Made by a program: the position numbers and the translations under genes. The notes beneath the pieces are model-generated. The model did no database searches and was not told where the DNA came from. It saw only the letters and a program-made list of their open reading frames with translations. Shown piece after piece: positions 45,353 through 51,674 of a stretch of 51,674 nucleotides of DNA (position 1 is the stretch's first letter; each line of letters opens with the position of its first letter). Origin of the DNA: Zoogloea sp. (GTDB lineage: Bacteria; Pseudomonadota; Gammaproteobacteria; Burkholderiales; Rhodocyclaceae); NCBI GenBank assembly GCA_023150095.1, contig JAKLLO010000011.1:1-51674 (forward strand), in the 5' to 3' direction.

Positions 45353-46255
45353 TCAGCCGGCAGGCAGGGCCGGGGCCTGGCGCAGTTCGTCGAGAAAGGC
45401 CCGGGCTGGCAGCGACAGCACCTTGCTGCGCAGATGCACCACGTTCCACGGCCGATGCAGCGGAAAGCCGGCCACGTCGAGCACGCACAGCCCTTCGGCC
45501 TCCAGGCGTTCGCCCAGGGCGTGGCGCGACAGCACGGTGAGGCCCATGCCGGTGCCGGCCAGCTCCAATAGCGCCTCGTTGCTGGCCAGCGACAGGCGTA
45601 CCCGCAATTGCACGCCGGCCGCCGCGGCGAAGGCGTCCACCCCGTGGCGCGAGCCGGAGCCGGGCTCCTTGAGGAGGAAGGGCTCGCCGGCCAGTTCGGC
45701 CAGCGTCACCGGCCGCCCGGAGGCCCAGTGGTCGCGGGGGGCGAGCACCACCAGCTCGTTGTCGAGGAAGGGATGGACGACGATGTCCAGGTCGTCGGGC
45801 GGGTAGGACATCACGTACAGGTCGTCCTCGTTGCGGCGCAGGCGCTCGACGATCTTGGCCCGGTTGGCGATCTCCAGCTCGATGGAGACATCCGGGTAGC
45901 GTCGGCAGAAGGCGCCGACCATGCGCGGCACGAAGTACTTGGCGGTGGTCACCAGCGCCACTCGCAGCTTGCCGCGGCGCAGGCCACGTAGCTCGTCGAT
46001 GGCCGAGTCGAAGCGGTTCCACACGTCGTCGAGGCTGCGCACGGTGGCGAGGAGCTCGTCGCCGGCGGCGGTGAGGCGCAGCTCGCGCCCGGTCTGGTCG
46101 AAGAGCGGCATGCCGACGGTGTCGGCCAGCTGGCGCAGCTGGATCGACACCGCCGGCTGGGTGAGGTGCATGGCCTCGGCGGCGCGGCTGAAGCTGCCCA
46201 GCCGGGCGACGGCGGCGAAGGTTTCGAGCTGGCGGAAGGTGATGCGGCGGCGCAT
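45353..46255 (-). CDS. LysR-family regulator (CbbR-like), divergent from sbtA
   Basis: 300 residues. The winged helix is ITFRQLETFAAVARLGSFSRAAEAMHLTQPAVSIQLRQLADTVG. The effector domain starts at GKLRVALVTTAKYFVPRMVGAFCRRYPDVSIELEIANR, a pattern typical of CbbR-type regulators of carbon fixation. It is transcribed away from the sbtAB-like pair across a 111-base gap with a palindrome two bases from its own start codon. It is probably the regulator of those genes and of itself. Confidence 0.9.
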   Translation of the reverse strand: MRRRITFRQLETFAAVARLGSFSRAAEAMHLTQPAVSIQLRQLADTVGMPLFDQTGRELRLTAAGDELLATVRSLDDVWNRFDSAIDELRGLRRGKLRVALVTTAKYFVPRMVGAFCRRYPDVSIELEIANRAKIVERLRRNEDDLYVMSYPPDDLDIVVHPFLDNELVVLAPRDHWASGRPVTLAELAGEPFLLKEPGSGSRHGVDAFAAAAGVQLRVRLSLASNEALLELAGTGMGLTVLSRHALGERLEAEGLCVLDVAGFPLHRPWNVVHLRSKVLSLPARAFLDELRQAPALPAG

Positions 46256-46257
46256 GT

Positions 46258-46273
46258 ATAAGTTTTAACTTAT
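46258..46273. promoter_or_regulatory. ATAAGTT-TT-AACTTAT palindrome, candidate LysR operator
   Basis: Perfect 7-base arms around TT, immediately upstream of the LysR gene and about 95 bases from sbtA. It contains a TNA-N8-TNA arrangement, as in CbbR-type sites. The A/T-rich character stands out in this GC-rich window. Confidence 0.6.
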
Positions 46274-46366
46274 CAAATAATCGAAAAGCTTTAATTGGAT
46301 TTTATGCTGCGCTGCCCCCAAGCTTGCAAGCGTTTTGTTGACTGCGGGCTGCGGCCCGATCCAGCC

Positions 46367-47308
46367 ATGCCTTTCGAACCCGTGATCCTGTTTTTCGTGC
46401 TCGGCCTCGTGGCCGGCATCGTGCGCTCCGACCTCAAGCTGCCCGGCGTGGTGTATGAGGCGCTGAGCATCTTCCTGCTGCTCGCCATCGGGCTGAAGGG
46501 GGGCGTCGAGCTGTCCCGTCACGACGTGACCGACCTGGCCTTGCCGGCGCTGGTGATCGTGGCGGTGGCGTTGTTGATTCCCCTCGCCGCGTTTCCGGTG
46601 CTGCAGCGGCTGGGGCGTCTGCCGCGGGCGGATGCAGCGTCGATCGCGGCCCATTACGGGTCGGTGAGCGTCGTCACCTTTGCGGTGGCGAGCAGCTATC
46701 TGGCCAGCCGGGGCGAACCGGCGGAGGGATACATGGTGGTCTTCCTGGCGCTGCTGGAGTTGCCGGCGCTGGTGGTGGGCGTGGCGCTGGCCAGGAAGGG
46801 CGCGGCCGACACCCGCTGGGGCAAGCTGTTCCACGAGGTGCTGGCGGGCAAGAGCATCGTGCTGCTGGGCGGTGGCCTGTTGATCGGCTGGCTGGCCGGG
46901 CCGGCGGGCATCCAGCCCCTCGACCGGGTGTTCTTCGACCTTTTCAAGGGCATGCTGGCCTTCTTCCTGCTGGAGATGGGCCTGGTGGCGGCTGGCCGGC
47001 TGGCCGACCTGCGCCGGGCGGGCGTGTTTCTGGCCGGCTTTGCGGTGCTGATGCCGCTGGCGGGCGGCCTGCTGGGCGTGCTCACCGCCAATCTGCTGGA
47101 CCTGTCGGTGGGTGGGGCGATGCTGCTGGCCACGCTGTACGCCAGCGCGTCTTACATCGCAGCGCCGGCGGCAATGCGCATCGCGGTGCCCGAGGCCAAC
47201 CCGGCCCTGTCGATCGGCGCGTCGCTGGGCATCACCTTCCCGTTCAACCTGCTGGTCGGCGTGCCGACCTACCACTGGCTCGCCAGCCATCTTGCCGGAG
47301 TGATCTGA
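46367..47308 (+). CDS. sbtA: SbtA-like sodium-dependent bicarbonate transporter
   Basis: 313 residues with about ten hydrophobic helices. Family sequence is clear: MPFEPVILFFVLGLVAGIVRSDLKLP, YEALSIFLLLAIGLKGGVEL, AAHYGSVSVVTFAVASSYL, FLLEMGLVAAGRL and YIAAPAAMRIAVPEANP. Cyanobacterial SbtA imports bicarbonate with sodium; many proteobacteria hold homologues of unproven substrate. The ATG at 46367 is chosen from the family opening. The gene overlaps the sbtB-like gene by one base. Confidence 0.9.
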   Translation: MPFEPVILFFVLGLVAGIVRSDLKLPGVVYEALSIFLLLAIGLKGGVELSRHDVTDLALPALVIVAVALLIPLAAFPVLQRLGRLPRADAASIAAHYGSVSVVTFAVASSYLASRGEPAEGYMVVFLALLELPALVVGVALARKGAADTRWGKLFHEVLAGKSIVLLGGGLLIGWLAGPAGIQPLDRVFFDLFKGMLAFFLLEMGLVAAGRLADLRRAGVFLAGFAVLMPLAGGLLGVLTANLLDLSVGGAMLLATLYASASYIAAPAAMRIAVPEANPALSIGASLGITFPFNLLVGVPTYHWLASHLAGVI

Positions 47309-47631
47309 TGAATCTGCCCCTGAGCCTGCGCAGGCTCCTCACCATCATCTGCGAAGCCAGCCTGGAGCCCGAGCTGGTGGACGAAATGGCCCGCCTCGGG
47401 GCCCGCGGCTACACCATCACCGAGGCCCGCGGGCGGGGCGCCCATGGGTTGCGCGACGGGTCGTGGGGCGCGTCGGCCAACATCCGCGTGGAGGTGCTGT
47501 GCGACGAGGCGACCGCCGAGGCCATCGTGAACACGCTGCATGCGCGCTACTCTGCCAACTACGGGATGGTGATGTTCGTGACCGACGTGGCGGTGCTGCG
47601 GCCGGACAAGTTTCGCGCGGCGCCGGGCTGA
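47308..47631 (+). CDS. sbtB: SbtB-like PII signalling protein
   Basis: 107 residues with a PII-like ferredoxin fold: RRLLTIICEASLEPELVDEMARLGARGYTITEARGRGAHG, then NIRVEVLCDEATAEAIVNTLHARYSANYGMVMFVTDVAVLR. The Gly-rich T-loop region is present. The C-terminus stops at DKFRAAPG without the Cys-containing R-loop of cyanobacterial SbtB. SbtB binds adenine nucleotides and gates SbtA. The overlap with sbtA implies coupled translation. Confidence 0.85.
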   Translation: MNLPLSLRRLLTIICEASLEPELVDEMARLGARGYTITEARGRGAHGLRDGSWGASANIRVEVLCDEATAEAIVNTLHARYSANYGMVMFVTDVAVLRPDKFRAAPG

Positions 47632-47647
47632 GGCTTGCCGGCCTCAG
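47628..47647. terminator. Stem-loop spanning the convergent sbtB / GGDEF-EAL stops
   Basis: CTGAGGC and GCCTCAG form a perfect 7-bp stem with a TTGCCG loop. It contains the sbtB stop codon and the last codons' complement of the convergent gene, only 12 bases apart. It has no T-tract on either strand, so its terminator role is tentative. Confidence 0.35.
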
Positions 47648-50190
47648 TCCTGGTCGGTAAAGGCCGGGAGTTCTTCGAGGACGCGAGCCGGAACCGGCCG
47701 GCCGAAGTGGTAGCCCTGGAGGGCGTCCACATCGAGGTCGCGCAGGGTGTTGACGGTCTGGATGTCCTCGACGCCTTCGGCCACGGTGCGCAGCCCGAGG
47801 GCGCGGCCGAGCTGGACGATGGCCTGCAGGATGCGCAGGCCGTCGGGGGTGTGCACGCGCTGGACGAAGGAGATGTCGATCTTGAGCTCCTGGACCGGCA
47901 GCTCGTGGAGCTGCGACAGCGAGGCGTAGCCGGTGCCGAAGTCGTCGATGGAGAGGGTGAAGCCGGCCTCGACCAGCTGGCGCAGGCGCTCCTCGGCGAA
48001 CTCCACTTCGAGCAGCGCGACGGATTCGGTGATCTCCAGCACGATGGCCGAGGTGGGCAGCTCGTGCCGGCCGACGTCCTGGATCAGGTTGCTGACGAAT
48101 TCCGGCGCAAACAGCTGGCGCTTGGAGATGTTGAGCGACAGGTGCAGCTCGGGCCGGCGGGCGTGCCAGCGCTGGAACTGGGCCAGCGCCAGGGTCGTCA
48201 CCCGCTGGCCGAGGTCGGCGATCAGGCCCAGGCTCTCGGCCATGGGGATGAAGGTGGCCGGGGAGATCCAGCCCAGATCCTTGTCGTGCCAGCGGGCCAG
48301 GGCTTCGATGCCCACCAGCCGGTGGCGCCCTTCGGCGTCGCGCTCGGTGCGCACCTGGGGCTGGAACCACACCTCGATCTGCCCGCCCTGGATCGCGTCG
48401 GCCAGCTTGGCCTGGATGTACAGCTCCTTCTTGCCCAGGCCCTTGGCCGACATTTCGGAGAACAGCTGGAAGTTGTTCCGCCCCTGGGACTTGGCGTAGA
48501 ACATCGCCCGGTCGGCGTGGGCCAGCAGGGTTTCGACGCTGTCGCCGTCGTCGGGAAACATCGCGATGCCCATGCTGAAGGTGGCGTTGATCGGCTGGCC
48601 CGCCACCGCGAAGCTGCGCGGCATCACCTTCTGCAGCTTGCGCGCGACCTGCCGGGCGTCTTCGGGGCTGGACAGGCCGGGCAGCAGGGCGACGAACTCG
48701 TCACCGCCCCAGCGCGCCACCGAGTCGCCGTTGCGCAGGCTCTTCTCGAGGGCCTGGGCCATGGACAGCAGCAGCGCATCGCCGGCCTTGTGGCCGTAGG
48801 CGTCGTTGATGTTCTTGAAGTGGTCGAGATCGATGAAGCACACCGCGGCCTTGTCCTGGTTGCGGCGGGCGAGCTGGATGACCTTGCAGATGCGATCCTC
48901 CAGCAGCACCCGGTTGGGCAGGCCGGTGAGGGCGTCGTGGAGCGCCATGTGGGCGATGTGACGCTCCTGCAGGTAGCTCTTGGTGATGTCCCGCAGCACG
49001 CCGCGGATGCCGACGATCTCGCCGGTGCTGGTCAGTTCGGTGACGAAGCGGCACTCCATCCAGCGTTCGTAGGCGGCATCGCCGATGAAGCGGAAGCGCC
49101 CGTGAAACTCGTCCTTCGTCCCGTCGGCGAGGCTCTGGATGCAGCCCTGGAAGGCCGCCGTGTCGTCCGGGTGAACCGAGTCGACGAGGGGGTAAGCGCC
49201 GGGCGCGTGGCCGGCCAGCTGCCACCATCCGCTGTTGGCGTTGGCGATGGTCCCGTCGGGGCGCAGCTCGACGACGGCTTCCTCGAGCATGTCGAGGGTG
49301 CGCACCAGGGAGTGCTGCTCGGCGGCCCAGTGCTTTTCCTTTTCGAGGGCACGGCTCAGTTCGTGGAAGGGCTGGCGCACGCTCTCGACGAACACGGCCC
49401 GGTAGATGAAGCCGTAGGAGATGATCTTGTAGAGGTGGCCGAGGAAGTTGTAGCTGTCGCTCACCGAGACATAGCGGGTGAAGCACAGCTCGGAGAGCAT
49501 CGCCACCGCCGAGGCCGCGAAGAGGTCGGCCGCGTTGAAGGTGGTGCCGCGCAGGGCCTGCCACCCGAACAGCAGCGCCGCCGCGCCATAGATGAGGACC
49601 AGCCCGTACTCGAGCGCCACCTTGAGGGGGGTGAGGCCGCTGCCCGGGATGAAGAAGACGGGCAAGCTGGCGGGCATCCAGAGCTCAAGGACGTAGAGCA
49701 GCGTCACGTAGGCCAGCACCGCGGCGAGCACCGCGTAGCGGCTGCGAGTCTCGAGCATCGGCTGCCACGGCCGGAGGGCGGCCACCAGCAGCCCCACGGC
49801 CACCAGCAAGCGGGCCGCGAGCCAGAAGACGATGGCCTTCTGGGGGCTCGCGGGGGTGATGAAGTCTGGCATGCCCCGATAGCCCAGCATGTGGCCGAAA
49901 TCGAGCAGGGCGGTGCCCAGCAGCACTGCACCCAGCAGCAGCACGTTGCCGGGCCTCTCGTCCGAATAGGCGTTCCAGACGATGCCGAACACCAGCATGG
50001 CGACGATGATGGCGCCGGTTTCCATGGCGGTGTGCAGTGGCAGGTAACGGCCGATGCCGAAGTCGGCCGATGGAATCAGGCCGACGAACAGGAAGAACAG
50101 CAGCAACACGCCAGGCCACAAGACGGCACGTTTCAGGTCGCGGTGCTGTGCCGGGGACAGGTGCATGGGCAACAGGGCGGATGCAGACAT
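47644..50190 (-). CDS. MASE3-PAS-GGDEF-EAL cyclic-di-GMP turnover protein
   Basis: 848 residues from the ATG at 50190, which follows AAGGACGAG; an upstream extension would cross the promoter region. The N-terminal ~270 residues have about eight membrane helices of MASE3 type (LDFGHMLGYRGMPDFITPASPQKAI, FWLAAR). A PAS domain (~300-415) follows. The GGDEF domain is intact (FIDLDHFKNINDAYGH, RWGGDEFVA). The EAL domain is also intact (IEALARW, NISKRQL, EITES, DDFGTGYASLSQL, LKIDISFV, AEGVED). It could therefore make and break cyclic-di-GMP. The partner PilZ gene lies elsewhere in the window. A GCCGATAA -10 of sigma-28 type sits upstream. Confidence 0.93.
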   Translation of the reverse strand: MSASALLPMHLSPAQHRDLKRAVLWPGVLLLFFLFVGLIPSADFGIGRYLPLHTAMETGAIIVAMLVFGIVWNAYSDERPGNVLLLGAVLLGTALLDFGHMLGYRGMPDFITPASPQKAIVFWLAARLLVAVGLLVAALRPWQPMLETRSRYAVLAAVLAYVTLLYVLELWMPASLPVFFIPGSGLTPLKVALEYGLVLIYGAAALLFGWQALRGTTFNAADLFAASAVAMLSELCFTRYVSVSDSYNFLGHLYKIISYGFIYRAVFVESVRQPFHELSRALEKEKHWAAEQHSLVRTLDMLEEAVVELRPDGTIANANSGWWQLAGHAPGAYPLVDSVHPDDTAAFQGCIQSLADGTKDEFHGRFRFIGDAAYERWMECRFVTELTSTGEIVGIRGVLRDITKSYLQERHIAHMALHDALTGLPNRVLLEDRICKVIQLARRNQDKAAVCFIDLDHFKNINDAYGHKAGDALLLSMAQALEKSLRNGDSVARWGGDEFVALLPGLSSPEDARQVARKLQKVMPRSFAVAGQPINATFSMGIAMFPDDGDSVETLLAHADRAMFYAKSQGRNNFQLFSEMSAKGLGKKELYIQAKLADAIQGGQIEVWFQPQVRTERDAEGRHRLVGIEALARWHDKDLGWISPATFIPMAESLGLIADLGQRVTTLALAQFQRWHARRPELHLSLNISKRQLFAPEFVSNLIQDVGRHELPTSAIVLEITESVALLEVEFAEERLRQLVEAGFTLSIDDFGTGYASLSQLHELPVQELKIDISFVQRVHTPDGLRILQAIVQLGRALGLRTVAEGVEDIQTVNTLRDLDVDALQGYHFGRPVPARVLEELPAFTDQD

Positions 50191-50278
50191 CAATGGCTCG
50201 TCCTTGGTGGGGTGACGATTCGGTTCGCGCGGCGTGGAGTCGGAGCTGCCTGGTCCGGCCCGGACGCATTCAATCCGA

Positions 50279-50305
50279 TTATCGGCGCAGGAGCGCGCCA
50301 TGTTG
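50279..50305 (-). promoter_or_regulatory. Possible sigma-28 promoter for the GGDEF-EAL gene
   Basis: On the minus strand the -10 GCCGATAA (50279-50286) is a perfect sigma-28 match, but the -35 at 11-base spacing (CAACATGG) matches only 3/8. It also overlaps a CCGAT-T-ATCGG palindrome (50275-50285). It lies about 90 bases upstream of the start codon. Confidence 0.3.
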
Positions 50306-50327
50306 ATGCTTCCGGGCGCTCCGGACG

Positions 50328-50358
50328 AAAAAAAACCCGACACGTGTGTCGGGTTTTT
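50328..50358 (-). terminator. Rho-independent terminator after the fumarase gene
   Basis: CCCGACA and TGTCGGG pair around CGTG. In the minus direction the stem is followed by eight T residues, and in the plus direction by five. It lies 14 bases after the fumarase stop codon and isolates it from the GGDEF-EAL gene. It is symmetrical enough to work on both strands. Confidence 0.9.
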
Positions 50359-50372
50359 GGCGAGGCGGAGAC

Positions 50373-51674
50373 TCAGGCGACGGTGACCGGGATCTTGCCG
50401 ATCTTGGCCTGCCATTCCTTCGGGCCGGTGTTGTGCACCGAGGTGCCGGCAGAATCCACCGCAACGGTGACGGGCATGTCCTGCACGTCGAACTCGTAGA
50501 TGGCTTCCATGCCCAGGTCGGCAAAGCCGACGACCTTGGCCGACTTGATGGCCTTGGCCACCAGGTAGGCGGCGCCGCCCACGGCCATCAGGTAGGCGGA
50601 CTTGTTGTCCTTGATGGCTTCGATGGCGGTGGGGCCACGCTCGGACTTGCCGACCATGGAGATCAGGCCGGTCTGCTCGAGCATCATGCGGGTGAATTTG
50701 TCCATCCGGGTGGCGGTGGTCGGGCCGGCGGGGCCGACGACTTCATCGCGCACCGGGTCCACCGGGCCGACGTAGTAGATCACGCGGTTGGTGAAGTCGA
50801 CGGGCAGCTTCTCGCCCTTGGCCAGCATGTCGGCGATGCGCTTGTGGGCGGCGTCGCGGCCGGTGAGCATCTTGCCGTTGAGCAGCAGCTTCTGGCCCGG
50901 CTTCCAGGATGCGACTTCTTCCTTGGTCAGGGTGTCGAGGTTCACGCGGGTGGCGGACTTGAGATCCGGCGTCCAGGTGACGGCGGGCCAGTCTTCGAGC
51001 TTGGGCGGCTCGATCTTGGCGGGGCCGGAGCCATCCAGGTGGAAGTGGCAGTGACGGGTGGCGGCGCAGTTGGGCACCAGCGCCACCGGCAGGTTGGCGG
51101 CGTGGCAGGGGTAGTCGAGCACCTTCACGTCGAGCACGGTGGTGAGGCCGCCCAGGCCCTGAGCACCAACGCCCAGCGCATTGACCTTCTCGTACAGCTC
51201 GAGGCGCAGCTCTTCGGCGCGGGTGAGCTTTTCGCCCTTGGCGGCGGCGTCAGCGGCCTTGGCCTTCAGGTCGTGGATATCGACCGGGGCCATGATGGAT
51301 TCCTTGGCCAGCAGCATGGCCTTTTCGGGCGTGCCGCCGATGCCGATGCCGATGATGCCCGGCGGACACCAGCCGGCGCCCATCTCGGGGATCTTCTTGA
51401 GAACCCAATCTACCAGATCGTCGGAGGGGTTGAGCATCGCGAACTTGGACTTGGCCTCGGAGCCGCCGCCCTTGGCCGCGCAGATCACCTCGACGTGGTG
51501 GCCCGGGACGAGCTCGAAGTGGACCACCGCCGGGGTGTTGTCCTTGGTGTTCTTGCGGGCGCCGGCCGGGTCGGCCAGCACCGAGGCGCGCAGGGGGTTG
51601 TCCGGGTTGGCGTAGGCGCGGCGAACGCCTTCGTCGATCATCTGCTGGACGCTCATGGTGGCGTCCGGCCAGGT
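50373..51674 (-). CDS. fumA: Class I fumarate hydratase (iron-sulfur), 5' end outside the window
   Basis: 433 residues are visible, open at the window end; the family is about 500 residues, so roughly the first 75 are missing. Class I hydro-lyase motifs include VHFELVPGHHVEVICAAKGGGSE, GAGWCPPGIIGIGIGGTPEKA and PVALVPNCAATRHCHFHLDGSG, with cysteines suitable for the [4Fe-4S] cluster. The C-terminal beta part shows NRVIYYVGPVDPVRDEVVGPAGPTTATRMD, MVGKSERG, and GMEAIYEFDVQDMPVTVAVDSAGTSVH. It interconverts fumarate and malate in the TCA cycle. Related tartrate dehydratases share the fold, but the fused single-chain form favours fumarase. Confidence 0.92.
   Translation of the reverse strand, partial: TWPDATMSVQQMIDEGVRRAYANPDNPLRASVLADPAGARKNTKDNTPAVVHFELVPGHHVEVICAAKGGGSEAKSKFAMLNPSDDLVDWVLKKIPEMGAGWCPPGIIGIGIGGTPEKAMLLAKESIMAPVDIHDLKAKAADAAAKGEKLTRAEELRLELYEKVNALGVGAQGLGGLTTVLDVKVLDYPCHAANLPVALVPNCAATRHCHFHLDGSGPAKIEPPKLEDWPAVTWTPDLKSATRVNLDTLTKEEVASWKPGQKLLLNGKMLTGRDAAHKRIADMLAKGEKLPVDFTNRVIYYVGPVDPVRDEVVGPAGPTTATRMDKFTRMMLEQTGLISMVGKSERGPTAIEAIKDNKSAYLMAVGGAAYLVAKAIKSAKVVGFADLGMEAIYEFDVQDMPVTVAVDSAGTSVHNTGPKEWQAKIGKIPVTVA

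Noticed and set aside
47635-50499. 954-codon plus-strand open frame over the GGDEF-EAL gene
   Set aside because: The minus strand carries intact GGDEF and EAL motifs; the plus frame is a Gly/Gln/His-rich shadow.

Overview
The window is a GC-rich chromosomal segment of a motile, probably betaproteobacterial organism. The polar-flagellum gene set (flhF, flhG, fliA, motCD, RpoN-type flagellar promoters), the HsbA/HsbR-like pair and the class I fumarase suggest a Rhodocyclales/Zoogloeaceae-type bacterium. That placement is inference from gene content; no marker gene was searched. I see no tRNA, rRNA, CRISPR array, insertion sequence or phage gene.

Region 1 (1-15345) is chemotaxis. It holds the end of one chemoreceptor, a 960-residue PAS/HAMP chemoreceptor, and cheR-cheD-cheB. 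Next come a STAS protein and a REC-PP2C-HATPase partner-switch pair (HsbA/HsbR-like), and a chemoreceptor with a C-terminal sensor domain. The run ends with cheV-cheV-cheY-cheZ-cheA. Two good sigma-28 promoters lie at 8110-8136 and 10000-10026. Both receptors upstream of cheR end in the WEEF tail that tethers CheR/CheB. No cheW is present in the window.

Region 2 (15346-24459) holds a DUF3135 gene, the export genes flhB and flhA, flhF, a FlhG-like protein without a P-loop, fliA and motC-motD. Region 3 (24460-39401) carries flgN-flgM-flgA on the minus strand and flgBCDEF, flgGHIJ and flgKL on the plus strand. A lipoprotein gene and a PilZ gene follow flgL. Three RpoN (-24/-12) promoters precede flgB, flgG and flgK and split the run into three transcription units. 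FlgM, which holds FliA inactive until the hook is complete, has its own sigma-28 promoter. FlgE and FlgK are enlarged by internally duplicated domains.

Region 4 (39414-44450, minus strand) is a carbon-utilisation unit: a sigma-54 activator, a GntP-family permease and a fused acyl-CoA/3-oxoacid CoA-transferase. Between activator and permease lie a -24/-12 promoter and, further upstream, two 18-bp near-palindromes spaced 21 bp apart. This is a complete, legible RpoN regulatory circuit.

Region 5 (44506-51674) holds a membrane-anchored putative metalloprotease, a LysR regulator divergent from an sbtA-sbtB-like bicarbonate transporter/PII pair, a MASE3-PAS-GGDEF-EAL cyclic-di-GMP protein, a terminator, and most of a class I fumarase running off the window end.
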